From an uncultured Faecalibacterium sp. (GTDB lineage: Bacteria; Bacillota; Clostridia; Oscillospirales; Ruminococcaceae): 15,849 bases of DNA. Within the stretch, counting starts at the first letter, position 1, and every line of letters starts with the position of its first letter. Made by a program: the position numbers and the translations under genes. Below are positions 1 to 6,014 of the stretch, piece after piece. The stretch is taken from contig CALDLZ010000454.1 of the NCBI GenBank assembly GCA_937915335.1, positions 1 through 15,849 of the forward strand, in the 5' to 3' direction. The notes below the pieces were generated by a model. The model was not told the origin of the DNA, ran no database searches, and saw only the letters and a program-made list of their open reading frames with translations.

Positions 1-147
1 CGCAATGCCCCAAATGCTGATAGCATCCCGGGCCATGTCCAGCACTTCCGCGAGGGCGCCGCCCTCTGTGTTGATGTTCAGATCAGGGACAAAGACCACA
101 TACCCACGCCCGGCGGGTGTCAGAATCACAGGATAGCTTGCTTTCAT
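1..147 (-). CDS. HicB-family antitoxin, partial (3' part outside window)
   Basis: The 49 visible codons begin MKASYPVILTPAGRGYVVFV and continue PDLNINTEGGALAEVLDMAR, then DAISIWGIA at the window edge. This is the typical N-terminal half of a HicB-like partial RNase-H fold: a beta strand, a G-rich turn, V-x-F/V-P-D-L, a G-x-x-x-x-E/A-A stretch and an amphipathic helix. HicB proteins bind and neutralise the HicA mRNA-cleaving toxin and often repress their own operon. The ATG at 147-145 is preceded by AAGGTGAT (158-151), a good ribosome binding site. No HicA-sized dsRBD-like gene lies upstream within the window, so any hicA partner would have to lie downstream, beyond position 1. An orphan HicB is also possible. 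The family call is fairly secure; antitoxin function is inferred. Confidence 0.75.
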   Translation of the reverse strand, partial: MKASYPVILTPAGRGYVVFVPDLNINTEGGALAEVLDMARDAISIWGIA

Positions 148-165
148 GGTATCACCTTAGTTCAC

Positions 166-194
166 ATTGTACCGTGTCCAGCATGGCAGCACAA
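166..194 (-). promoter_or_regulatory. Candidate promoter of the HicB-like gene
   Basis: On the minus strand, TTGTGC (194-189) is followed by a 17-nt spacer and TACAAT (171-166), five of six matches to the -10 consensus. The predicted start near 159 would leave a leader of only about 12 nt, just enough for the AAGGTGAT ribosome binding site. The -35 box is weak, so this is tentative. Confidence 0.4.
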
Positions 195-600
195 GCAGCA
201 GCCCACCCCGGCGGCATCCATGCCCCACTAGCACGCAGCCAGACCGCCGCCCACGTTGCACGCTGCACCCACGTTCCGCCGGGGAGATCATCCACAGATC
301 AGACGGAGAGCGCACCACCAGCACGACCACAGCCCCGCGCCCAACAAGAGCCACACCGGGCAGCGGCCCGCACTGGAAGCCGACCACAGACCCCACCGGG
401 AGCAGCAGCCAGCACGCCCACGATCAGACCACCCCGCACCAGCAGGCAGACCGGCACACGCTGCACCCGTCCTTGTGATGGGAAAGCCCCCGGCGGACAC
501 CATCCAACACGCGCAGCAGCCACACCCAGACCGCCCGCAAATTCCCCCGGTCTGAATCGCCCAGCACATCCCGCCGGGCATCAGAAGCAAGGCACAGCGT
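181..600. other. Strand-skewed, T-depleted non-coding stretch
   Basis: I count about 29 T among 420 plus-strand bases. There is none from 300 to 373, then a single T at 374, then none until 424. The minus strand is therefore almost free of A. Because TAA, TAG and TGA all need A, the minus strand stays open in all three frames by composition alone; the resulting reading frames (rich in G, C, V, W, R) look like no protein family I know and use codons unlike the rest of the window. I see no supported gene here. It could be a decayed coding region, a structured untranslated region, or part of a foreign element that also carries the HicB gene. Confidence 0.6.
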
Positions 601-649
601 AAGGCACACGGCAAGGCATTTTTTTGAGAGTAAGGCACAAATAAGGCAC
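589..649 (+). repeat. Five short direct repeats, AAGGCAC type
   Basis: AAGGCA(C/T) occurs at 589, 601, 613, 632 and 643. The spacings are 12, 12, 19 and 11 nt, close to one or two helical turns. The third copy ends in T rather than C. Such phased repeats are typical of iterated protein-binding sites (iterons, integrase arm sites, repressor arrays). No binding protein is identified here. Confidence 0.6.
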
Positions 650-674
650 ATTCCGGCCATTTCGCACCCCTTGT

Positions 675-728
675 AAAACAGAAAAGCCCACGATTCACGC
701 CGTATTTTCAACGGTCAATCGTGGGTTT
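675..728 (-). terminator. Rho-independent terminator of tRNA-Lys
   Basis: Reading the minus strand, the 9-bp stem CCCACGATT (725-717) pairs with AATCGTGGG (695-687). A small inner CCGT/ACGG stem sits in the loop, and the outer stem is followed by CTTTTCTGTTTT. It lies directly 3' of the tRNA. Confidence 0.85.
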
Positions 729-733
729 CTCTT

Positions 734-809
734 TGGTGCGCTCGAGGGAACTCGAATCCCTGGCCCTCTGATTAAAAGTCAGATGCTCTACCGACTGAGC
801 TACGAGCGC
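734..809 (-). tRNA. tRNA-Lys (anticodon UUU)
   Basis: This is a complete 76-nt cloverleaf with encoded CCA. The acceptor stem GCGCTCG (809-803) pairs with CGAGCGC, then discriminator A and CCA (736-734). The D stem is GCTC/GAGC. The anticodon stem TCTGA/TCAGA encloses loop CTTTTAA, giving anticodon TTT. The T arm AGGGA/TCCCT encloses TTCGAGT. The gene stands alone between its own promoter and terminator, so it is probably a single-gene transcript. tRNA 3' ends are frequent integration sites, but no duplicated 3' end was seen in the window. Confidence 0.98.
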
Positions 810-848
810 ATACAATATAAACGCAACATAAAATAATACTGCCGAATA

Positions 849-877
849 ATATTACCATAATCCCGGGCAAAAAGCAA
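849..877 (-). promoter_or_regulatory. Candidate promoter of tRNA-Lys
   Basis: On the minus strand, TTGCTT (877-872) is followed by a 17-nt spacer and TAATAT (854-849). The predicted start near 842 lies about 33 nt before the mature tRNA 5' end, a normal leader for processing by RNase P. Confidence 0.5.
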
Positions 878-939
878 GCTTTCGGCACAAAAAACTTTGC
901 AAAAACCGCCCTTAGTCAGATTTTGCCATGAACTGCCCC

Positions 940-968
940 TTTACAAACCGGGCAAGAACCAGTACAAT
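940..968 (+). promoter_or_regulatory. Promoter of the DUF3048 lipoprotein pair
   Basis: TTTACA (940-945), a 17-nt spacer and TACAAT (963-968) each match the sigma-A consensus at five of six bases. The predicted start near 975 leaves an 80-nt leader before the GGAGG (1041-1045) and ATG at 1055. Confidence 0.75.
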
Positions 969-1054
969 CAAAGCAAGTTCATCGCAAAACTGCAAGTGGC
1001 CTGCCGGGTGTATTTCCGCACCGGGCAAGCCGAGCCGATAGGAGGGCTTTTTCC

Positions 1055-2314
1055 ATGAAAATTTCTCGACGGTCCGTACTTCGCTATTCTGGACTGACGG
1101 CGGCACTGCTGGCGCTCACCGGCTGCTCGGCAAGTTCTGGCAGCGCCATTCTGGGCGGCGATTTCCCTGACTGCATCAAAAAATTGTTCAACAATACCAC
1201 TGGTGCTGCTTCTGATACGGCTTCTTCCGCCGCTTCTGAAGCCGCCGCATCCTCTGTGGCCGCAGGCAGTGAAGCAGCCGCTTCCTCGGCAGTGTCCAGC
1301 GAAGCCGCCAGTTCCTCGTTCAGCCTCCTGCCTGCCTACGATGCCGATCCTCTGACCGGCGAGGCCCGCAAGAGCACCGGCCGGATGGTGGGCGTGATGG
1401 TCAACAATATTGCCAACTCCGAAAGGCAGAATGCTCGCCCACAGCGCGGCATCGGTTCGGCAGATCTGCTCATTGAGAGCAAAGTGGAGGGAGGCATCAC
1501 CCGCCTGTGCGCCGTGTTCCGGGATGCCGACACCATCCCCGAGGTCGGCCCTCTGCGCTCGGGTCGTGATCAGTTCCTGCAGTTGCTCATGCCTCATCAG
1601 GCCCTCTATTACCACGACGGCGAGAGCATTTTCTGCACCCAGTTCGTCAATGTATATGGTTACTCCGATCTGAACATCGGCGGCAAGAGCTACTTCAACA
1701 CACCGGTACATCCCCATGTTGCCCACCGCGACAACCGGGGCCGCAATGTTGCCTACGAGCACACCGAGTTTACCTCCGGCAAGGAGATCAAACAGGCGGC
1801 TTCCAACGCTGGCATTGGCCTGACCTATGCCAACGAAACGCCCTTCTTCCACTTTGCAGATTATCGTACCGCCGCTTCCAACGACCTGCCCGGTGCCCCC
1901 GCGGCCAAGACCATCAACATCACTCACTCCGAGAGTTACAAGACACGCCTGACCTACAACAGCTGGGGCCGCAACTACAAGCTCGAGATGTACAATCACT
2001 CCAAGAAAGCCTATGAGAACACGGTGGACGAGCTGACCGGCAAACAACTGACCTTTGACAATGTCGTGGTCTGCTTCGCTGACATTGCCGCCTACGCAGG
2101 CGATTCTCACGATGTCCAATCGGTCAACTATGTTGCCGGCGGACAGGCTTACCTCTTCACCCGGGGCGGCGTGCAGGTAGGCCGCTGGGAGAAGCCACAC
2201 CCCACCCATCCGCTCAAGCTCTACACCGACAGTGGCGAGGAGATGACCCTGAACCGGGGCAAGACCTATCTGGCGCTGGTGGACGACGACGAGTGGAGCA
2301 ATTTCAGCTACTAA
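1055..2314 (+). CDS. DUF3048 (YerB-like) lipoprotein with Tat-type signal
   Basis: This 419-aa protein should be exported and lipid-anchored. Residues 4-10 (SRRSVLR) form a twin-arginine motif, followed by a hydrophobic segment and lipobox LTGC with Cys24. Residues 47-90 are a low-complexity Ser/Ala/Glu linker. From about 93 the DUF3048 fold starts (DADPLTG, then MVGVMVNN at 111-118, then the conserved VGPLRSGRDQF at 164-174). The C-terminal part has the family signature FDNVVVCFA and ends in GRWEKP, LYTDSGEEMTL and KTYLALV. YerB-family lipoproteins are widespread in Firmicutes; their biochemical function is not known to me. The start is set by GGAGG nine nt upstream. A close second DUF3048 gene follows after 34 nt, so the two are probably cotranscribed. 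Confidence 0.85.
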   Translation: MKISRRSVLRYSGLTAALLALTGCSASSGSAILGGDFPDCIKKLFNNTTGAASDTASSAASEAAASSVAAGSEAAASSAVSSEAASSSFSLLPAYDADPLTGEARKSTGRMVGVMVNNIANSERQNARPQRGIGSADLLIESKVEGGITRLCAVFRDADTIPEVGPLRSGRDQFLQLLMPHQALYYHDGESIFCTQFVNVYGYSDLNIGGKSYFNTPVHPHVAHRDNRGRNVAYEHTEFTSGKEIKQAASNAGIGLTYANETPFFHFADYRTAASNDLPGAPAAKTINITHSESYKTRLTYNSWGRNYKLEMYNHSKKAYENTVDELTGKQLTFDNVVVCFADIAAYAGDSHDVQSVNYVAGGQAYLFTRGGVQVGRWEKPHPTHPLKLYTDSGEEMTLNRGKTYLALVDDDEWSNFSY

Positions 2315-2321
2315 ATCACCC

Positions 2322-2333
2322 GCCCTTCGGGGC
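2322..2333 (+). other. Intercistronic UUCG-tetraloop hairpin
   Basis: GCCC-TTCG-GGGC in the 34-nt gap between the two DUF3048 genes forms a short stem with a stable UUCG loop, just upstream of the GAAGGGA ribosome binding site of the second gene. It has no U tail, so it is not a terminator. It may set mRNA stability or the expression ratio. Confidence 0.45.
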
Positions 2334-2348
2334 AGAAGAAGGGAACCA

Positions 2349-3437
2349 ATGAAACGCTTTTGGATGCGCTCTTTGCTCTGCCTGGGGCTCTGCGCGGCAC
2401 TGCTGACAGGCTGCACATTCAGCTCCGTCCAGCCAGCCGAGAGCCCTACCGACCCACTGACCGGACAGGAACTTGTCTGGCCGGGTCAGCGGCCTGTGGC
2501 CATCCCCATTGAAAATGATACCACCAACACCACTCAGTGGGGGCTTTCCTCCGCGTCGCTGGTGCTGGAAGCCCTGACCGAACAGCAGCAGGCCACCCGG
2601 CTGTGTCTGGTGTATCCCGCCGTGGGGGCCGTGCCGCAGGTTGGCCCGGTCTCCGCCGGGCAGGATCTCTACTGGCGGCTGCTGGTGGGCCAGCAGGTCC
2701 TGCCGGTACAGCGGGGTGGCGGGCAGTTCGACCAGAACTACCTGGATTACTACTCCCTGCGGGCCGTGGACGCGCTGGAAGTGGGCACCAATGCCTTTTC
2801 CTGTGATACTGCCTGGCAAAACGCCCCTCTGTGGCACACCAACGGTAGTGCACTCTCCGGGGTTCTGGGCGGTCTGAACATCTCCCCTGCCCTGACGGAA
2901 TCCCGTGTCACAGATACCGCTTCCAGCAGCTCCGACAGTGAAAGCGGCACTGACGCAGTGCTCTCCGTACCCAGCCTGCTGCCCATGCAGGAGAACGGCA
3001 GGCTGCCGGATGCCGATGCTGCGGACGCGGTAAGCGTCCGGGTGGAGTTCGATGCCCAGAATGCCACCGGCTTTGTCTACGATGCCGACAGCCGCACCTA
3101 CAAAATGCTTCACGCCGACGGCACTCCCCAGCTGGATGCCAATAACGATCAGCAGGCCGACTTTGATAACCTGCTCATCCTGTTCAGCGCCTCCAGCTTA
3201 CGGGATGACGGCGTGACGCTGGACTACGACCTGACCATGGGCGGCGGTGTCTGGCTCAACGAGGGCCACCTGTGGAACATCACCTGGACACAGGGCAGCG
3301 AGACTACCTTCTGCCTTTACGATTCCAATGGCCGCCCCCTGACCCTGACGGCAGGCCGCAGCTATCTGGCACTGGTGTCCAGCCTGACCGGGCAGGAGCT
3401 CACAGTCCAGAGTTCCACCGGGGAAAACCTGTTATAA
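2349..3437 (+). CDS. Second, divergent DUF3048 (YerB-like) lipoprotein
   Basis: This 362-aa protein has a Sec-type signal (MKRFWMRSLL, hydrophobic core) with lipobox LTGC and Cys22. It aligns along its length with the upstream gene: DPLTG at 35-39, AIPIEND in place of GVMVNN, FDNLLILFS in place of FDNVVVCFA, and the shared ending PLTLTAGRSYLALV. The conserved VGPxRSxRD core is changed to VGPVSAGQD (98-106), and the following segment (RGGGQFDQN) has lost the acidic/His pattern of its neighbour. This suggests a tandem duplicate whose copy has lost the original site and perhaps acts as a structural partner. A Ser-rich loop lies near residues 190-200. It ends just before a strong terminator. Confidence 0.8.
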   Translation: MKRFWMRSLLCLGLCAALLTGCTFSSVQPAESPTDPLTGQELVWPGQRPVAIPIENDTTNTTQWGLSSASLVLEALTEQQQATRLCLVYPAVGAVPQVGPVSAGQDLYWRLLVGQQVLPVQRGGGQFDQNYLDYYSLRAVDALEVGTNAFSCDTAWQNAPLWHTNGSALSGVLGGLNISPALTESRVTDTASSSSDSESGTDAVLSVPSLLPMQENGRLPDADAADAVSVRVEFDAQNATGFVYDADSRTYKMLHADGTPQLDANNDQQADFDNLLILFSASSLRDDGVTLDYDLTMGGGVWLNEGHLWNITWTQGSETTFCLYDSNGRPLTLTAGRSYLALVSSLTGQELTVQSSTGENLL

Positions 3438-3439
3438 GT

Positions 3440-3486
3440 AAAAGAGACGGTTCTGCAAAACGTCACAGAACCGTCTCTTTTTATAT
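3440..3486. terminator. Bidirectional terminator between convergent genes
   Basis: A perfect 16-bp stem, AAAAGAGACGGTTCTG (3440-3455) with CAGAACCGTCTCTTTT (3466-3481), has a 10-nt loop. A-run and T-run flanks make it work in both directions, ending the DUF3048 transcript (+) and the Tat-protein transcript (-). Confidence 0.95.
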
Positions 3487-3490
3487 TTTC

Positions 3491-4096
3491 TCACAAATCC
3501 ACCACGCTGCCTACCTCGGCAAGGGTAGCAGGCACAACGCCCAGCTGGACTTCATCGGCATCCCGGCGCACCACAAAGTGGACGGTCTGACCCGCGGCAA
3601 AATCGGGCTGATACACCAGCTCCACTGTCTGCCAATCCGCAGGGGTCTCGCAGAAGCAGTGGAGCATGGCCCCCCGCCCTGCGGAAAGGTTCAGGGTAAA
3701 GGCGGAAGCATCTGCCGCGTTCTCCCCGTAGAGAGGGGCTGCGAAGCTGCCCACCCGCACCTGCTTGCCATCACAGAAGGCGGTCAGCCCGGTACCCAGG
3801 CTGTACAGAGCGTTCTTGCTGTCCAGTCCACGGCTCTGCAGGTAGCTGGCACCCACCGTCAGCGGCCGTGCCGAGAGGTTCTCCACTGACAGATATACCA
3901 GCGTGCTGTCCAGCTCCGGGGCAGGAGCATAGCCCAGCAGCTCCACTGCCGCCTTGCCATCCAGCAGAGCCGGCTCACCCTCATAGCAGGGGGTCTCAGC
4001 CGCCCCAGAAACACCGGTGAGCAGGGCAGCCGCCAAGCTCACTGCACCGGAGCCAGCGTATTTCAGGAACGAGCGACGGGACAGGGATTGAGACAT
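3491..4096 (-). CDS. Tat-exported small protein, Ig-like (DUF4352-type) paralogue
   Basis: This 201-aa protein starts with a textbook twin-arginine signal: SRRSFLK at 6-12, then a mild hydrophobic segment ending GVSGAAE, which looks like a signal peptidase I site. Unlike its paralogues it has no lipobox cysteine, so it is probably released or otherwise held. The mature part is a beta-rich domain with LVYLSVENLSARPL and a C-terminal CETPADWQTVELVYQPDF then GQTVHFVV. That tail matches the Tat lipoprotein at 6015-6638 (VPTNWQQITVTYTPTF then GKTLNFTI). The fold resembles DUF4352-like Ig domains that follow lipoprotein signals; I cannot assign a substrate. AGGAGG sits nine nt from the ATG. It is monocistronic between its own promoter and the shared terminator. 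Confidence 0.75.
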   Translation of the reverse strand: MSQSLSRRSFLKYAGSGAVSLAAALLTGVSGAAETPCYEGEPALLDGKAAVELLGYAPAPELDSTLVYLSVENLSARPLTVGASYLQSRGLDSKNALYSLGTGLTAFCDGKQVRVGSFAAPLYGENAADASAFTLNLSAGRGAMLHCFCETPADWQTVELVYQPDFAAGQTVHFVVRRDADEVQLGVVPATLAEVGSVVDL

Positions 4097-4133
4097 CGGG
4101 ATTCCTCCTAACGGGAAAATAAGTTCTCTTTAT

Positions 4134-4162
4134 ACAATAGTAAATTCCGGGCTTCCTGTCAA
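4134..4162 (-). promoter_or_regulatory. Promoter of the minus-strand Tat protein gene
   Basis: A perfect TTGACA (4162-4157), a 17-nt spacer and TATTGT (4139-4134) lie on the minus strand; the bases after the -10 are ATA. The predicted leader is about 30 nt. The same hexamers recur at 6709-6737. Confidence 0.7.
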
Positions 4163-4241
4163 GGGATTTGCCCGGAATTTTACCTGTTCTGCCGTGATTT
4201 TGCGGATTTCGGATGTTTTTAAGGCAGTGTGGCAAAGCTTC

Positions 4242-4916
4242 TTACTCAAACGCCTCGTTTTCCTCGGTCTCTGCCTGGCCGCGCAGGGTATCGGCGTAAC
4301 CGAAGGGCACGATGTCGATGGCCTCCACCAGGCGGTCACGCATCCAGAGCTGAACATCGGTCTGGACGGTATAGCCGCAGCCCGGGTCAGCCATCCACTG
4401 CTCGGGGTGACGGGAGGGCAGGGCCCGCTGGCTCAGCATACTCATAATCACGCCGCCGTGGGTCACGCAGGCGGCCTCGGTCACGTCCATCCGGATCATA
4501 TACTCGAACAACTTGAGCAAGGTCTCGGAACAACGGGCATGGAACTGCTCGGTGGGCTCGGCCCCCTCGGGCACAAAGCCGGAGCCAGGGGTGATCCACT
4601 TTTTGAAGTCCTCTTCCTTGACCAGCTCCTTCACGGGACGGTTCTCGAACACGCCGAAGCCCGCTTCCCGCAGGTCGTGCACCGTGAACTGATGGGCCGC
4701 GTTGGGAAACAGAATGTTTGCCGTCTCCACGGCACGCACCAGCGGCGAGGAGAACACCGTGTCCACCTGGGGATACTCGAACCGCTCCTTCAGGTCGTTC
4801 AGCTGGGCACGGCCCTCGTCGCACAGGGGGATATCCGTGCCGCTGCCGATGTACAGGCCCTGCAGGTTGCCGGCCGTCATACCGTGGCGGATGAGATGAA
4901 GCTTGAACGTTTTCAT
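4242..4916 (-). CDS. Histidine phosphatase family protein (phosphoglycerate mutase-like)
   Basis: This 224-aa cytoplasmic protein has all signatures of the histidine phosphatase superfamily. LIRHGMT carries the phospho-accepting His11. SSPLVRAVETA carries the second phosphate-binding Arg61. LREAGFG holds the likely acid Glu84, and VTHGGV holds His153. Members hydrolyse or move phosphate on sugars, cofactor intermediates (such as alpha-ribazole phosphate) or phosphoproteins; the substrate cannot be read from sequence. The ATG at 4916 is chosen over an upstream TTG at 4940 because AGAGGTG lies eight nt before it and the protein then starts right at the first beta strand (MKTFKLHLIRHG). The gene is alone in its transcript; no clear terminator hairpin follows it before the promoter of the next minus-strand gene. 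Confidence 0.92.
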   Translation of the reverse strand: MKTFKLHLIRHGMTAGNLQGLYIGSGTDIPLCDEGRAQLNDLKERFEYPQVDTVFSSPLVRAVETANILFPNAAHQFTVHDLREAGFGVFENRPVKELVKEEDFKKWITPGSGFVPEGAEPTEQFHARCSETLLKLFEYMIRMDVTEAACVTHGGVIMSMLSQRALPSRHPEQWMADPGCGYTVQTDVQLWMRDRLVEAIDIVPFGYADTLRGQAETEENEAFE

Positions 4917-4935
4917 GGGTAAAACACCTCTATCT

Positions 4936-4991
4936 GGCAAAGATTTTGCCTTTGCTGTAAAAATTTCGCACCGGCCGCGGGCGATTCGCCC
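4936..4991 (-). other. Two hairpins in the phosphatase leader
   Basis: The leader can form GGGCG-AAT-CGCCC (4991-4979) and GGCAAA-ATC-TTTGCC (4950-4936). The second ends about 10 nt from the AGAGGTG ribosome binding site. No U run follows either stem, so these are not terminators. I do not recognise a riboswitch. Confidence 0.4.
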
Positions 4992-5027
4992 GGGCTATAT
5001 GCCACAAAATATGCGCTGATTGTCTTT

Positions 5028-5057
5028 AGTTTAGCATAGATATGGTATCCGGGGCAA
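5028..5057 (-). promoter_or_regulatory. Candidate promoter of the histidine phosphatase gene
   Basis: TTGCCC (5057-5052), an 18-nt spacer and TAAACT (5033-5028) preceded by TGC form an extended -10 promoter. The predicted leader is about 105 nt. It diverges from the XRE promoter at 5111-5139, so the two are in a shared regulatory region. Confidence 0.5.
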
Positions 5058-5110
5058 GTCTTTTGACAAAAATGACGAAAAACGACAGAAAATTCCGTCA
5101 CTTTTCTTGC

Positions 5111-5139
5111 TTTACTTTTGGTTTTCCACTGTGTATAAT
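5111..5139 (+). promoter_or_regulatory. Promoter of the XRE regulator gene
   Basis: TTTACT (5111-5116), a 17-nt spacer and a perfect TATAAT (5134-5139) precede the ATG at 5200; the predicted start is near 5146. Confidence 0.75.
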
Positions 5140-5159
5140 CAACATGTTGTAAACCAAAA
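5116..5159 (+). promoter_or_regulatory. Candidate operator at the XRE promoter
   Basis: Two symmetric signals overlap the promoter. TTTTGGTTT (5116-5124) and AAACCAAAA (5151-5159) are a perfect 9-bp inverted repeat flanking the -10 box. Inside it, CAACATGTTG (5140-5149) is a perfect palindrome at the predicted start site. The 14 nt AACATGTTGTAAAC (5141-5154) recur with one change at the promoter of the next gene. Autoregulation by the XRE protein is the simplest reading. Confidence 0.55.
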
Positions 5160-5199
5160 ATCAAAGATGTCCAATTTCCATCACTGAGGAGCCCATATC

Positions 5200-5895
5200 A
5201 TGGAATTCAATCGTATCATCAAGCTGCTGCGCAAGGAGCGCGGCATCACCCAGAAGCAGGCCGCCGAGGATCTTGGGGTGTCCCAGGCACTGCTGTCCCA
5301 TTATGAAAAAGGAATCCGCGAGTGCGGTCTGGATTTTGTTGTCCGGGTTGCGGATTATTATAATGTATCCTGCGATTACCTGCTGGGCCGCTCCGCCGAG
5401 CGCAACGGCATGATGCTGACCGCTGACGAGCTGCCCAACCCCGACAAGATGAAGGACAACGTCTACCATGGCAGTGTCCTGCCCACCATGAACAAAAAGC
5501 TGATTTCCAACAGCCTGAACGTGCTGTACGCCAAGATCGCCGAGTGCCACAGCAAGGCCCTGACCACCGAGGTCAGCACCTACCTGATGATGGCCGTGGC
5601 CAAGATGTTCCGGTTGCTGTATTCCGCCGAGCCCCACAATGCCCAGAGTCTGTTCAGTGTGGAGGCCCGCCGCTGGCCCGGCTACTCTGATGCCGTGATG
5701 CGGATGAGCGAAAGCAATGTGGCGGATCTGCTGGCCGGTGAGGACCTGAACGGTGCCGAGGGCGTAAAGGATCCGTCCTGCCTTGCCATGACCACCGAGA
5801 GCCTGACCCGGGAATACCCGTTGTTTACCCCCAGCCTGCTGAACCTCATCAAGACCAGCGAGACCCATGTCCGCGGTCTGGACCCCAGACAGTAA
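5200..5895 (+). CDS. XRE-family transcriptional regulator
   Basis: This 231-aa protein has an N-terminal HTH_3/XRE DNA-binding domain (about residues 4-62): helix 2 TQKQAAEDLG (17-26), turn, recognition helix SQALLSHYEKG (28-38), and the family-typical VADYYNVSCDYLLGRS (50-65). The remaining 165 residues are predicted helical and carry no domain I recognise; they could dimerise or sense a ligand. GAGGAG lies eight nt before the ATG. The gene stands between the divergent phosphatase and two Tat-signal lipoproteins. Its promoter and that of the first lipoprotein share the motif AACATGTTRTAAAC, which suggests self-control and control of the lipoprotein. I see no terminator hairpin before the next promoter. 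Confidence 0.9.
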   Translation: MEFNRIIKLLRKERGITQKQAAEDLGVSQALLSHYEKGIRECGLDFVVRVADYYNVSCDYLLGRSAERNGMMLTADELPNPDKMKDNVYHGSVLPTMNKKLISNSLNVLYAKIAECHSKALTTEVSTYLMMAVAKMFRLLYSAEPHNAQSLFSVEARRWPGYSDAVMRMSESNVADLLAGEDLNGAEGVKDPSCLAMTTESLTREYPLFTPSLLNLIKTSETHVRGLDPRQ

Positions 5896-5935
5896 GCGCC
5901 TGTGTGAAACTCCTGTTAATTCTCTGTCCAAAACC

Positions 5936-5964
5936 TTGCAATTACAGGAAAAACATGTTATAAA
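5936..5964 (+). promoter_or_regulatory. Promoter of the first Tat lipoprotein gene
   Basis: TTGCAA (5936-5941), a 17-nt spacer and TATAAA (5959-5964) place the start near 5971, about 44 nt before the ATG at 6015. Confidence 0.65.
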
Positions 5965-5965
5965 C
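5952..5965 (+). promoter_or_regulatory. Candidate XRE operator over the -10 box
   Basis: AACATGTTATAAAC overlaps the -10 hexamer and differs at one position from AACATGTTGTAAAC at the XRE promoter (5141-5154). Both contain the palindrome AACATGTT. Binding here would block RNA polymerase directly. Confidence 0.5.
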
Positions 5966-6014
5966 GAAGTAATGAAGGAAAAGACTTTTGCCATTGATTA
6001 AGGAGGCAAGCTTT

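Noticed and set aside
117..602. 161-aa plus-strand reading frame over the T-poor tract
   Set aside because: It overlaps the HicB-like gene on the other strand, has low-complexity Pro/Ala/Arg/Thr content set by base composition, and has no convincing ribosome binding site.
589..649. CRISPR array
   Set aside because: Repeats are only 7 nt with spacers of a few nt; no cas genes nearby.
157..711. Several minus-strand reading frames in all three frames
   Set aside because: They are open only because the strand lacks A and so lacks stop codons; no family signature, overlapping one another.
734..809. tRNA-Lys as a proven integration site
   Set aside because: No second copy of the tRNA 3' end and no integrase in the window; the native-looking terminator follows the tRNA directly.
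968..2416. Long minus-strand frame opposite the DUF3048 genes (also 2316-3113)
   Set aside because: Antisense shadows of clear lipoprotein genes; no ribosome binding site or known domain.
5988..6014. TTG start for the first Tat lipoprotein (and TTG at 6751 for the second)
   Set aside because: Both lie upstream of the clear AGGAGG/AAAGGAGG sites that serve the ATGs at 6015 and 6796, and would bury the twin-arginine signal.
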